Source: a virus. Taken from it: 64,000 nt of DNA. Location of the stretch: positions 1 to 64,000 of the IMG/VR virus record IMGVR_UViG_3300042503_002645; one strand, given 5' to 3'. A program made the position numbers and the translations under genes. The notes below the pieces were generated by a model. The model had not been told where the DNA came from. It worked only from the letters and a program-made list of their open reading frames with translations, and ran no database searches. Every line of letters begins with the position of its first letter. Position 1 is the stretch's first letter. Positions 49,773-60,400 of the stretch are shown in pieces.

Positions 49773-52595
49773 ATGTCGAGCTACGTCAAACCACAAGTTC
49801 TCGTTTTCCAGGAATTCACGATCGTCCCGACGGAGATCACTGAGCCGCTGCGCGCTCACATCTCCGGCCCGCACGCGGTCCTCCATCGCTACAGCGATGC
49901 TGACGAGAAGCCGCTGTGCCGTCTCGGTGCCTACGACTACCTGAGCGATACCTGCTATCCGTGGCCCGGGCGCCTGGCAGGTTCTCGTATCGACCAGAGC
50001 TACACGAAGCTCTACGTCGACAACGCGCTGCTTCGCTACTACGAGCACACGATCGGCCAGGTCGCCACCACGGTTACGGCCGTCGAGGGCCGCTCGAACT
50101 GGATCTACGCCGACGGCCTCGCGTTCAAGAGCAACGGCTCGGCTTACTCGCGCAGCGCCGTCTTCAACGACCGCGACGTTCAGCTGGGCGACGTGGTCCA
50201 CCTCCGCACGGTGAGCCAGGACGACGACTGCGCCGAGGTCACCCTCGAAACGATCGTGACGGGTTTTGCGAGCGAGACGGTCGCCGCCACGGTTGGCACC
50301 GCTCGTGTTGACGACAGCAACGAAGCAACCAATGCGTCGACGACGGCCACGATCAACAAGATCGCCGGGCCCGACAACTGCATCGTCGCTTCGGTCGACG
50401 CGTCGGGTTACGACGGTCTCGCCGACGGCGACATCGAAGAAGAGTACACGATCGAGGTCATCAAGAGCTCGGTGCCCGGCTGCCCCGGCGCGCGCCTGCG
50501 CGTCACTTCGGCCAGCGGCAACGACGACGTGGCCGAGGTTACGCCCGGCGATTGGGAAGAGCCCACCGCGATCGGCACCCGCGGCCTCGAGGTGACGTTC
50601 GAGTACGACCCCGATCTCACCTGCTCGACTGATGCCAGCACCGACGGCGTGGAGCCCGACGTGCTTGCAGTCGGCCAGAAGTGGGTGGTCACGGTGAGCC
50701 AGCAGTTCACCGCGGTCAAGGCGACCTCGGGCGGCACTTACGCGGGTGACAAGAACGACGTTTACGTCGTGGAATGCACCAAGGGCGGCCTGTGGGCTGA
50801 TCTCCCCGAGATCACTGTTCGCACCGTCAAGGGCCTCGACTTCTCCGGCCCGACCGAGGTGACCAACCACAACGTGTTCATCGACGTCGGTTCGAACAAC
50901 GTGGAGATCAAGTTCCACGGCAACACGGTCGGTTCGTCGGTCGGCGGTCTGCGCAAGGGCGACAAGTGGTACATCACGGTCACGTCGAGCCAGGCAGGCG
51001 CTGTCCGCAAGCTCATCCTCCGCGATGACCTTCCGGCCGAGATGCAGTCTGCGTCCGACATGGATCTGCGGCTCTACATCAAGGACAACATCCAGGTGTC
51101 GCTGAATCGGGTTGGGTACGCTCCGGCGACCAACTACGCGCAGGAAGCCACCCAGATCTGCGTCCACGAGGGCATCGTCGCCTACCACCCCGAGTGGACC
51201 GACGGCGGCGCCGAGCAGCCCCTCGAAGTGCGAGCTGGTGATTTGTACGTCGAGTATCGCGAATGGCTCAGCGAGCTGGCCGACGAGGTCAACTCGATCA
51301 GCGACGTGGCGGACCTCGACCAGATCAAGGGCCAGATTCACCCCGACAACCCGCTGAAGTACGGCGTCTTCAAGGCGCTGGCCAACAGCAACGGCACCGT
51401 GGTGAAGTACACCGCTGTGGCAAACCCCGATGACCTCAACAGCTGGGTCCAGGTGCTCGAGCGGATCAAGGGTCGCGACGACATGTACAACCTTGTCCCG
51501 CTGACCTTCGACCGTCGCGTTCACAACCTGTACGCGGCACACATCGGCGCCGAGAGCAACGAGATCTCCAACAACTGGAAGAGCGGATTCTTCTCTCTCC
51601 AGGCTGTGTCGCGAAAGAAGGTCGTCGGCGAGGGCGCGGCGATCGCGGGCGTTTCGGGTAGCACGATCACCGACCCGGTGCTCGCGACGCTCGCAGACGA
51701 CCCGAACGCCACGGGTGACAACCAGTTCACGCTTCTGCAGGTGTCCGACGGATCGGGTTACTTCGTCACCAACGGCGTTCAGCCCGGCGACGTGGTCCGG
51801 TACCTCTACACCGTGGACGGTTTCGGCGAAGAGCAGTACCAGGAGTTCGTGGTCGACTCGGTGATTTCCGAGAACTCGCTCCTGCTCTACTCCGGCGCCG
51901 ACGCCGCAGTCACCGAGCCGCAGCGGGTCGAGATCTACCACAACCTCAACCGCAACGAGATCGCGGATGACATCGCCACGCAGGCCGGTTCGCTTTCGAA
52001 CCGCCGGGTGTGCGCGGTGTGGCCGGATCAGGTGGGCGAGGCGGGCACGCTCGTGGCGGGTTATTACCTGGCTTCGGCGCTCGCGGGCCTGGCCTCGGGC
52101 GTGGTCCCGCAGCAGGGGCTCACGAACGTGGAAGTGGCGGGCTTCGACGACTTCACTCGCAGCTACAAGTTCTTCAACGAGACCCAGCTGAACCGCATGG
52201 CGGAAGCAGGAGTGTGGATCGTGACGGAGGATCGGGACGGCACGCCGCACTCGCGGCACGCGTTGACGACGGACAACCTCGACCTGAACCGTCGGGAAGA
52301 GATGATTCGTCGCAACGTGGACTCGATCTCGTACCTCTTCCTGCGGCGTCTGCGCCCGTACATCGGTCGCACCAACGCCACGCCAGCGATGGTCAGCCTG
52401 CTCGAGGATGAGGTCACGGCACTGATCGACTTCTTCAAGACCAACGGAGCGACGGCCGAACTCGGCGCGCAGCTCATCGACGGTTCGATTCGCATCCTGC
52501 GCATCCACCCGTTGCTCAGCGATCGGATCGAGATCGTGCTCGATCTGACGGTCCCGGCACCGCTCAACAACATCGAACTCCACCTTGTTGTCTGA
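49773..52595 (+). CDS. Tail sheath protein
   Basis: 940 aa. The C-terminal 300 residues carry the conserved sheath core: LAGLASGVVPQQGLTNVEVA, FNETQLNRMAEAGVWIVT, RRNVDSISYLFLRRLRPYIG and the closing strand VPAPLNNIELHLVV. The sheath contracts around the tube to drive it into the cell. The protein is larger than most sheaths because of beta-rich insertions between about residues 100 and 420 that are probably surface-exposed. ATGGAGG precedes the ATG. Confidence 0.93.
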   Translation: MSSYVKPQVLVFQEFTIVPTEITEPLRAHISGPHAVLHRYSDADEKPLCRLGAYDYLSDTCYPWPGRLAGSRIDQSYTKLYVDNALLRYYEHTIGQVATTVTAVEGRSNWIYADGLAFKSNGSAYSRSAVFNDRDVQLGDVVHLRTVSQDDDCAEVTLETIVTGFASETVAATVGTARVDDSNEATNASTTATINKIAGPDNCIVASVDASGYDGLADGDIEEEYTIEVIKSSVPGCPGARLRVTSASGNDDVAEVTPGDWEEPTAIGTRGLEVTFEYDPDLTCSTDASTDGVEPDVLAVGQKWVVTVSQQFTAVKATSGGTYAGDKNDVYVVECTKGGLWADLPEITVRTVKGLDFSGPTEVTNHNVFIDVGSNNVEIKFHGNTVGSSVGGLRKGDKWYITVTSSQAGAVRKLILRDDLPAEMQSASDMDLRLYIKDNIQVSLNRVGYAPATNYAQEATQICVHEGIVAYHPEWTDGGAEQPLEVRAGDLYVEYREWLSELADEVNSISDVADLDQIKGQIHPDNPLKYGVFKALANSNGTVVKYTAVANPDDLNSWVQVLERIKGRDDMYNLVPLTFDRRVHNLYAAHIGAESNEISNNWKSGFFSLQAVSRKKVVGEGAAIAGVSGSTITDPVLATLADDPNATGDNQFTLLQVSDGSGYFVTNGVQPGDVVRYLYTVDGFGEEQYQEFVVDSVISENSLLLYSGADAAVTEPQRVEIYHNLNRNEIADDIATQAGSLSNRRVCAVWPDQVGEAGTLVAGYYLASALAGLASGVVPQQGLTNVEVAGFDDFTRSYKFFNETQLNRMAEAGVWIVTEDRDGTPHSRHALTTDNLDLNRREEMIRRNVDSISYLFLRRLRPYIGRTNATPAMVSLLEDEVTALIDFFKTNGATAELGAQLIDGSIRILRIHPLLSDRIEIVLDLTVPAPLNNIELHLVV

Positions 52596-52616
52596 GAATT
52601 TTAGGAGAACACACAC

Positions 52617-53090
52617 ATGGCTTTGAGTGCATTCGCGGCAGGCAACGGCAAGGACCAGTTCTTCAACGGGGCCTTCCGCGCCGACGATGTCCGGCTGAAC
52701 TGGCTGGGCAGCGGGGCCAAGGAAGGGGCGCTGGTGCAGAGCGCGCAGTGGCAGTGCCAGCGGACCGTGAACTTCCTTTACGAGATCGGTTCGACGGCGG
52801 TCTATTACGTCGGCAATCGTCGCCAGGGCAACGCGAATTTCACGCGCGTTGTGGCTGGCAGCGCGACGTTCAAGAACATGGTCAAGAAGTTTGGCAACCT
52901 CTGCGCGCCGGACAACTTGATCCTCGACGCGAAGCAGGCGGCCTGCAAGGGCGGCGCTGTTTCGGGCGGCGGCGTGAAGTACACGCTCGTCAGCGCCACG
53001 CTGACGACTGTGGGCGGAAGCGTTACCGCGCAGGACATCGTGATCAACGAACAGCTCGGATTTATGTTCGTCGACCTCTACTACGTGTAA
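52617..53090 (+). CDS. Tail tube protein
   Basis: 157 aa, beta-rich with one central helix (TFKNMVKKFGNLC), directly after the sheath as in nearly all contractile-tail phages. The size is close to the typical ~160 aa. It is followed by a terminator. Monomers stack in rings to form the inner tube. Confidence 0.8.
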   Translation: MALSAFAAGNGKDQFFNGAFRADDVRLNWLGSGAKEGALVQSAQWQCQRTVNFLYEIGSTAVYYVGNRRQGNANFTRVVAGSATFKNMVKKFGNLCAPDNLILDAKQAACKGGAVSGGGVKYTLVSATLTTVGGSVTAQDIVINEQLGFMFVDLYYV

Positions 53091-53125
53091 GCGTAGCGGG
53101 CGGCGAGCTGGCAAGCTGAACCACG

Positions 53126-53157
53126 AACGGCGGTTGCGCTTTGCGCAGCCGCCGTTT
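53126..53157 (+). terminator. Rho-independent terminator-like hairpin after the tail tube gene
   Basis: AACGGCGGTTGCGC and GCGCAGCCGCCGTT form a 14-bp stem (one G-T pair) with a TTT loop, ending in GTTT. A smaller GGGCC-TTCG-GGCCC hairpin lies near 53187. Confidence 0.7.
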
Positions 53158-53224
53158 ACGGTATTAGGCGTCGCTATGGCGCCTGGGGCCTTCGGGCCCG
53201 TAACCACACCATTTGGTGGACAAT

Positions 53225-56113
53225 ATGAGCGGATCATCGGCTCCCAAGCCCGTGGGGCAGACTCCACAAACTAGCCAGGCGACGGCCTACGACCCGACCC
53301 GGCAGGCCCGGCAAGTGCAGGCGGCAACGCAGTACGGCAGCCGCAACGCCACTTCTGCCCTCGGCGCCCAGCTCAGCGCCGTTGCCGACCCTAACTGCAA
53401 GCACGTCGGCTACAAGCTCGGGTTTCAGGACACCGGGCGCCTCTGCCTCGGCTGGATCGTCGACGGCACGGCGATCGCCAACTGTTACCGCGTCCAGGTC
53501 GAAAAGGGCCGGGCGCCCCTGATGGCCGCCACGCTGTCCGGCACCAGCCAGGCCTGTTTCGGGGCGTCGGAGATCAACACCTATACGCCGGGCACGCCCG
53601 TCGTGTTGATGATCCACGACAAGGTTGACCTGGCGTACATTCTCGGCGCCGCGCCCAGCGTCCTCGACGTGGCTTACCGGGGCTATCACGACTACATCTC
53701 GCAGATGTCGCGGAAGCGAGTCGACGACTGCCACAAGAAGTACCTCAAGATGCCGATGAGCGGCGAGGTGAGCGACCTGAGCGCCTGGCGTCCGGTCGAT
53801 GCCACGCTGGCCAGCGAGTGGGGCGCCGTCAGCACTACCGGCCTGCGCGTTACGCTCGACGACTTCATGGCGCAGCTGTCCGTGAACGAGTTTACGGGCG
53901 TGTTCGGCTTCTACCACGATTCGCTGCTGCGTGTGGCGGGCTACAACATGCAGACCTGGACCGGCGGCGCGGAGCGCGACGCTTTCGTGGACCAGGGCGA
54001 GTACAACGACTACCAGGGGTACTCGCCGTACCCGTGGGAGGCGATGGGGCTGCTCGAGACCGGCACCGAGAACATCCAGGAGTACGGACCGCTTTCGTAC
54101 CTCTGCCCGCAAGGCAGGCCGTACTACGCCCACTTCGAGAACAAGCACGAGTACCAGCAGCCGTTCCACCGGACGCAGGTGTTTCAGGGCTATCTGGGTC
54201 AGGGGCAGCGCACGCTCGTGCAGGCGCCGCCGCAGGGCGTGGACCGCTGGACGTACAAGCCCGGTGATCAGGGCCCGCAGGGCGGCGTTTACGACTCAAA
54301 CGTCGAGGCGGAAAACACAGAGCCGCCGCAGTGCGAACAGGGCCCGGCCAAACTGCGCGACTTCCCCAACGAAAACACGCCCGCCATCGGCCTGCATGAA
54401 GACAACATCGCGGCGGACGGTCGGCGTTTCATGGCCAGCGCCAAGGGCATTATCATCGCCAAGCGCATGATGATTCCGGCCCCGGCGCGCCTGAAGCGCC
54501 CGGAAGCGGGAGACGGCGACGACGCGGAGAAAGACTACAAGGCCGCGGGGAAGTTCGGCTCCGGGCCCGAGCATACGATCACCGGCGACATCCAGGCCGA
54601 GGGCGATTTTCCAAACCTGCAGCGCGCTAGCGGCGTTATGGACCTGCACGCCTACCTGTTCAACTACGCCGGGATCCACCCATTCTTCTGGCACACAAAA
54701 GACTTCAAAACCTGGGAACACAGCGAGCTCGAGTACGCCGACGCAAACCAGGTCGTGCCCGACTTTACGTCGCTCAAGGGTTCGATGTATCTCGAGGCGC
54801 CGCAGCCCAAGCAGCTGTACGTCGACCACCGCTACAAGCAGCAAGACTTCTACGAGACCACGTCGCACGTTTCACTGCTTGATGACGGCAGCGTGGTGAT
54901 CGGTGACGGTTACGGCGCCGAGATCCGAATGAGCGCGGGGACTGTTACCATTTCGGCGCCGGGCGACGTCTGGCTCAAGAGCGGCCGCCACGCGCAGGTC
55001 TGGTCCGGCGGCGACACGATCGTCCGCGCGGCTGGCAACGTCGACGTTTCGACCACCGAAAAGAGCATCCGGCTCAAGAGCGAGAAGGACGTCATGGTCC
55101 TCGCCGGAAACGAGGGCGGCGCGGGCGGCGTGCTCATCGAGAGCCGGTCCAAGCTTCAGACCTACGACTTTGAGAAGGGCGGCGAAGAAGTACAGTTTGG
55201 CGGCGTCGTGCTGCGTTCGCCACACTCCAGCGTTGTGAACCTCGCGCACCAGATCTACCTGCGCACGGGCGGCGGCGGGAGCGAGATTCAGCCCGGAAAC
55301 ATCACCATCGACGCGGGCAAGGGCGAAGCTGACCTGGTGACCAAGAGCAGCCAGCTCTTTCATTACGTCGGCCAGAGCGGGCAGATTTGCCACTTCTTCC
55401 GCGGCAGCGCAGACGACGCCACGCAGAAGGCCAACTACTTCAGCAGCAATTTCACGCTGCTCACCGGGCCGCTTGGTGTGGACGGACCGGCGATTGTTGC
55501 CGGGCCGGTGCTGGCCAACGGCAGTATCTACACGAACAGCGGCCATATCTACACACAGCAGGCGGCCTCCGGCAGCGTGTTCGTGCTCCCATGCGACGGC
55601 AACTGCGCGGGCCAGATTGAAGAAGCGATTCAGAAAGTTCGCGAGTACGTCGAGCAGATCTTGCCCGACACCGGCGACAACGTGGACGCGTCCTACCTCG
55701 AAGGCCTCTGGTACGAGGCCAAGCAGGCTGGCAACGCTGATGTCATGGACAGCATGGAGTTCAGCTTCCGCACCGACGACCAGTACAACATTCCCGATTT
55801 TGTGCTGTTCGAGGACCGGTGGCAGCAGATGGCGCGGCTGGCGAACAATGTGCCGGAGCGCTGGACGGAGCGCGCGGTCACATCCAAGAAAGCGGGCGAG
55901 ACGTACCCGTTCCCCGGCAAGAAGTGGCTGGCCGAGTCCGACGCGTTCCTGACGCAAGATTTCAGTCTGGTGGACTTCAACGGCGACGGCCTGGTCGACA
56001 AGCCGCGCGGCAGCGACGGCGATCTCGCCAGTGAGTACGCCGAGCCCCGCTTCTCGAGCGAGCAGAGAACGAAGATTAACGGGCAGTACCCGATTGTTGG
56101 CGTTGTCAAGTAA
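53225..56113 (+). CDS. Needle/hub-type baseplate protein (gp5/VgrG-like)
   Basis: 962 aa. Residues about 85-170 look like an OB-fold (VQVEKGRAPLMAATLSG, YTPGTPVVLMIHD). Residues about 560-710 contain repeated short strands (SVVIGDGYGAEIRMSAGTV, VWLKSGRHAQVWSGG, IVRAAGNVDVSTTE) typical of the triple-stranded beta-helix of gp5/VgrG needles. ATG 53225 follows GGTGGA. No lysozyme domain is obvious. It may puncture the outer membrane. Confidence 0.7.
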   Translation: MSGSSAPKPVGQTPQTSQATAYDPTRQARQVQAATQYGSRNATSALGAQLSAVADPNCKHVGYKLGFQDTGRLCLGWIVDGTAIANCYRVQVEKGRAPLMAATLSGTSQACFGASEINTYTPGTPVVLMIHDKVDLAYILGAAPSVLDVAYRGYHDYISQMSRKRVDDCHKKYLKMPMSGEVSDLSAWRPVDATLASEWGAVSTTGLRVTLDDFMAQLSVNEFTGVFGFYHDSLLRVAGYNMQTWTGGAERDAFVDQGEYNDYQGYSPYPWEAMGLLETGTENIQEYGPLSYLCPQGRPYYAHFENKHEYQQPFHRTQVFQGYLGQGQRTLVQAPPQGVDRWTYKPGDQGPQGGVYDSNVEAENTEPPQCEQGPAKLRDFPNENTPAIGLHEDNIAADGRRFMASAKGIIIAKRMMIPAPARLKRPEAGDGDDAEKDYKAAGKFGSGPEHTITGDIQAEGDFPNLQRASGVMDLHAYLFNYAGIHPFFWHTKDFKTWEHSELEYADANQVVPDFTSLKGSMYLEAPQPKQLYVDHRYKQQDFYETTSHVSLLDDGSVVIGDGYGAEIRMSAGTVTISAPGDVWLKSGRHAQVWSGGDTIVRAAGNVDVSTTEKSIRLKSEKDVMVLAGNEGGAGGVLIESRSKLQTYDFEKGGEEVQFGGVVLRSPHSSVVNLAHQIYLRTGGGGSEIQPGNITIDAGKGEADLVTKSSQLFHYVGQSGQICHFFRGSADDATQKANYFSSNFTLLTGPLGVDGPAIVAGPVLANGSIYTNSGHIYTQQAASGSVFVLPCDGNCAGQIEEAIQKVREYVEQILPDTGDNVDASYLEGLWYEAKQAGNADVMDSMEFSFRTDDQYNIPDFVLFEDRWQQMARLANNVPERWTERAVTSKKAGETYPFPGKKWLAESDAFLTQDFSLVDFNGDGLVDKPRGSDGDLASEYAEPRFSSEQRTKINGQYPIVGVVK

Positions 56114-56123
56114 GGAGGCACGT

Positions 56124-57110
56124 GTGGAACTGGTAGAGAACCCGTACGTTTCTGATTTCACCAAGGCGACGCTCGAGCAGTTTGGCTGGAAGGTCGGCGA
56201 CGCCTTTCCAGCAACGCTCGGCGCGCTGCTGCTGCAGTTCAAGGAAACGGCGGCGCCCTCGTCGCGCACCGACGTGCTGGTGGACAGCGCGGGCCTCAGT
56301 CCGGCGCAGATTGCGGAGGTGCGCGCACTGCTGGCCGAGGCCAAACGGGTGGCGGCCAACCGCGATAAGACGGAAGCGGTCGAAGCGGAAACGCAGAACA
56401 TGTCTCCGGAAGTCGCGGCGCTCTACAAGACGCTTGAGGATGCCGGGCCGGAGATCGTCGACGACCGGGAAGCCCCGCCGCCCCCGCCGCCTGCTGCGCC
56501 CCAGACTCCCGCGCCGCCTGCCCCTGAACCCGCGCCTGCGGATGCCCCGGCAACCTCGGCGCCCATGGTGATCCTGCCGTTCTGCCCGCGCTGCGGCTGG
56601 GACATGCGGCAGAAGTTCGAGGTCGAGGTCACCGACAACGACAAGCAGGAGTTTCTGGCGTCGACCCTCGGTGGCCGCCGGTTCCAGCGCCGGTTTGATA
56701 TCTTTGGCGGCAAGCTGGTGCTGGTCTTCCGGTCGATGCTGGCCGAAGAAAACCGTCTGATCATGCGGCAGCTCGTGCTCGACCAGGCCTCGCAGGACAT
56801 CGTCACCGAGGACGAGTGGTTTCTTCGTCTCATGGAGTACCGCCTGGCTTGCTCGCTGGAACTCATGCTTGACGGAAACGGCAAGCCGCTGCATACCGTT
56901 CCGGAGCTGTCGCAGTTCCCGCACTCGCCGCCGCCGGACAAGCCACTGCAAACAGCCCTGGTGGGCCTGCGCGAGTTCGTGAACAACACGATCTTGCCGC
57001 ACGAGGTGACCCGGCGCATGGTTGGGCAGCAGCTGCGGTATTTCCAGCGGCTCGTTGAAGCCATTGAGGCTATGGCGCTCGAACCAAGTTTTTGGCACGG
57101 GATCGGGTAG
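56124..57110 (+). CDS. Probable tape-measure chaperone or baseplate assembly protein
   Basis: 328 aa. The N-terminal domain (FTKATLEQFGWKVGDAFPA) is followed by a Pro/Ala linker (about 110-148), then LPFCPRCGWDM with a Cys pair and a helical C-terminal domain. I recall this FCPRCGWD block from large-phage proteins encoded just before the tape measure. GTG 56124 follows AAGGAGG. A variant palindrome at 56693 codes for FDIF. Confidence 0.6.
   Translation: MELVENPYVSDFTKATLEQFGWKVGDAFPATLGALLLQFKETAAPSSRTDVLVDSAGLSPAQIAEVRALLAEAKRVAANRDKTEAVEAETQNMSPEVAALYKTLEDAGPEIVDDREAPPPPPPAAPQTPAPPAPEPAPADAPATSAPMVILPFCPRCGWDMRQKFEVEVTDNDKQEFLASTLGGRRFQRRFDIFGGKLVLVFRSMLAEENRLIMRQLVLDQASQDIVTEDEWFLRLMEYRLACSLELMLDGNGKPLHTVPELSQFPHSPPPDKPLQTALVGLREFVNNTILPHEVTRRMVGQQLRYFQRLVEAIEAMALEPSFWHGIG
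56693..56706. other. GATATC palindrome, variant site
   Basis: GTTTGATATCTTTG, right arm perfect, inside the 56124 gene (codons for FDIF). Confidence 0.6.
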
Positions 57111-57118
57111 CAGCACTG

Positions 57119-57499
57119 ATGGTGCGGGCTGCTGCGGCGGGAGTGGTCGACTACTCCCGCGCCGATCCCCAAGACGGTAAGTGGAGAATCAAGCACCGGC
57201 TGCTGCTGCAAGAACTCGAGCGGCAGGAGAACTACAAGCTGCTCGACGCGGTCCACCGGCAGTGGCTCAGCCATGTGTCGCACGGGCACCTTGTCGACGA
57301 GAGCTACCAGAACGTTAAAACGCACGCAAACGAAACGCTAGAGGCCCTGGAAGCCAACCTTTTCCCGTGGGCCGTGATCCCAAAACCCCAGGGTGAAAAA
57401 GATACAATAAGTCCCGACGCACAAATCGCGATCGAGAAGTACAAGCAGTATCGAGCCAGCTTGCAAAACGGCGAAGACAGCGATGCCCAACCCACTTGA
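57119..57499 (+). CDS. Small tail assembly protein, possible chaperone
   Basis: 126 aa, helical (HRLLLQELERQENYKLLDAV, SYQNVKTHANETLEAL). It lies between the 56124 gene and the tape measure, the place of tail assembly chaperones. ATG 57119 has no clear RBS; TTG 57092, which overlaps the previous gene, is in the same frame. It overlaps the tape measure start by 17 bp. Confidence 0.6.
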   Translation: MVRAAAAGVVDYSRADPQDGKWRIKHRLLLQELERQENYKLLDAVHRQWLSHVSHGHLVDESYQNVKTHANETLEALEANLFPWAVIPKPQGEKDTISPDAQIAIEKYKQYRASLQNGEDSDAQPT

Positions 57500-60400
57500 T
57501 CCATTTTCCGGGGGTATGTTTCGGGTGCCGCACTACGGCCCGGGCCAGTCTGCGTCGATGATGCAGGACCCCATGTCGACAATGATCATGTTGTTCGGCA
57601 TGCCGATTCTGCAGCAGCAGCTGGGCGGGCGCGACAAGTTCTTGCCGCACCTCACGCCTAACCAGGCGTTGATGGACCAGTTCATGGCCTCGCAGTACCA
57701 GCGAGCAAACATGAACGCCACTCTTGCCGCGTCCCAGGCCGGGCAGGCGGCGGTGAGCAACCGGGTCGCCGGGCTTATGTCCATGATGACCGGGCAGCCC
57801 GTAACGCCCCTCAACCGGGAGCAGTCGGACAACATCGCCGGGGTCATTAACAACCCTGTCGTAAAGATGGTCTTGGGTCAGATGATCGGCCCGGACAACC
57901 TCGAAGCGGTCATGTTCGGCCGCCACGGCGACCCGAGCGCGCTGGCCGGTGCTGTGGGCCGGACGGGCTTCTTCCGCCAGGACCCCATGGGCGGGCAGCG
58001 GATGACGGCGAAATCCCTGGAAGAGTTCACAAAGTCGATTCACGCCAACCTGTACGGCGAGGGCGCCGACGTCGATCAGATGCGCGGCTTTATGGCCGGG
58101 CAGGCCGGGCAGATGTTCGAGAATCTGTTCCAGCGCGGCATGCTCCCCCAGAGCATCGGCGCCCTGACGCCTGCGGAGCGAGTGCGCGCCATCGGCGACG
58201 AGGCCCGGCGAGATGACGCCACGATGAACCGGCTGGCCGAGGAAATGGCGCGCACCGAGCTGATGCAAAGCACGGAACTGTTTGACGGCCGTCGCTTCGA
58301 CGAAGTCACCGAGCAAGAGCGCAAAACTATCCTCGAAGGGCGGCTGCCGACGTACCGCGGCCGCGTCGATGACACGATGCGGAAGATTGACGAATTCCGC
58401 AACAACGACCCACGCGCGTCGTCCGTCGAGGACATCGAGAAAAGCGCCGGGTTTGACTCCCTGGCGCGGAACGTTGACGGCGTGAAGGCCGCGAACAAGG
58501 TGAAAGAGTTCGCGGGCGCCGTGTCCGCCGTGCGCGAGATCTTCGGCGACAACGGCAATCCGAACGCCCCAATGCCTGCGCTGTTGGCAGCCCTGGACCA
58601 GCTCACGCAGGGCACGATGGCGCAGATGAGCACCGGCAAGGTTGAGAACACGCTGCGCCAGATGCGGCTGGCTGCTAAGGATGCCGGAATCGGCATGGAG
58701 CAGCTCATGGGCATGTCGGGCGAGATTAGCGCCTACGGCGACACGCTTGGCATTGCGCGCCCGATCTCGCTGCAGAACACGGTGAACGCCGCGTTGATGA
58801 CGCAGGCGATGCGGCAGGCCGGAAGCTTTGACAAGCCCGTCTTCGGCCGCATGGACCAGGCCACGGCGTCGCGCGAAGCGGCCATGCGTATCCAGCAGGG
58901 AGACGCGTCGGGCGTGGGCAAGACGCTGGCATCCATGGCCCGTGCCGTCGCAGAGAACCCGACGCAGTACGCGGGCACCGAGGTCGAGGCGCTTGTAAGC
59001 GCGTACAACAACGGTCAGGAAACGTACAACTTCGACGGCAAGACCGTGAACCTGGCGCAGCTGGCGGGCGTGGGCGGCGCTCCGGCGCTGGCCGAGTTGT
59101 TCACGCGGCCTGAGAACAAGGGCAACATGGCCACGCTGGAGATGTTCTCCTACGACCAGACGACGCAGCGCTACATGAAGCCAGGGTATGCGGTGCTGGC
59201 GCAGCGTTTTCAGCTCCAGCGCGACATGGCCAATTCGAATTTGGGCGGCGCGATCATGGACCTGGTCGACGCCAAGGGTTTCGAGAACGTGGCGGCCGGA
59301 CTGGGCATTCCGCTAACCGATCCGGACGCCGAGCGCTTCGGTTTCGGCAAGATGTTCGCAAGCGGCCTGGCCGACGTGATCCTCAGCGAAACGGGAAACA
59401 TGAACCCGGAGGAGCGCGTCGACTACCTGATGAAGGACAACCGGGTCGGGCGCATGCTCGAGCAGCAGTTCGTCGCGGCGGGGTACACCCCAGACGAAGC
59501 CAAGCGGCGGGCAGAGGCGTCAATGCCGCTGGTGATCGGAAACACGCCCGAGGAGCAGCGGGACCGGCTGGGGCGGTTCCTGTCGGCTGCAGACGTGGAC
59601 GCCCAAGCTATTACCGGTCGTTCGCTGGCGGCCAACGCTCAAATGCAAAGTCCAGCTGTCCAGGCGAATTACGTGCGAAACCAGCAGCGCTCAGAAGCGC
59701 GGTCGGAGCGTTACCGGGCCATGGCCATGGGCAACGAATCCAGTCTGCTCCAGCGCGTTTTCGAGGAGGTCGACAAAGTCTCCCAGGGCGAGACGTTTAG
59801 CCTGGAGCGCGTGGCCAACGTGCTCAGCGTTGCGGGCATGGAGCAAAAGTACGCCGCGGGCATTGCCGCGGGGCTCGAGTCGGCCTACGGCGAACGGGCC
59901 AAATTGTTTGTCTCTAAGCCTGAAGTGGATGACCTCAAGGCGCGCGCCGAGAAGGGCGACCAGGCGGCGATCAAGCAGCTCAAGTTCATGACCGGCGTTA
60001 AGGACGGCACCGAGGTCGTCTCGGCGGACGACATCAGCACCAAGCTCGGCCTTAAGTCGAACGAAGAAATCAACGACATCTACAAACGGCTCGTTGACGC
60101 GGGCGAAACAGACACGGCCAAGCAAATCACGGCGCTCTCCACCGCGGCGGGCATCGAGAACGTGGCGGGCGTGCTCGACCCGGACAAGGATCAGATCACG
60201 CAGGCGCAGCTTTCCAATCTGGCCGAAGGTACAGTTGGCCGGGTGTTCAAGGGGAGCACCGTCGAAGAGCAACGAGCCAGCCGAGACCGCGCCCGCGAAA
60301 TCGAAACTTACACGAACGCGGTCTACAACGCGGCCGGGCTCGAGACCGCCGCTGGCAGCCTGGCGACGGAGGCCGCGTCTGCGCGCAAGCTATCCGAGCC

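Noticed and set aside
53213-53224. TTG 53213 or GTG 53216 as start of the needle-like gene
   Set aside because: ATG 53225 has GGTGGA at good spacing. The upstream codons overlap that RBS.
49752-53267. Open frame of 1171 codons on the minus strand opposite the tail sheath and tube genes
   Set aside because: It is a mirror of the strongly GC-biased codon use of the sheath gene. The translation is Arg/His/Val-rich without domains, and no RBS or neighbouring minus-strand genes exist.
57083-57119. Programmed -1 frameshift between the two genes before the tape measure, as in many tail chaperones
   Set aside because: The frames are in the right relation for -1, but no X-XXY-YYZ slippery heptamer is present in the 0 frame at the overlap (AGT TTT TGG only). 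A separate start for the second gene is simpler.
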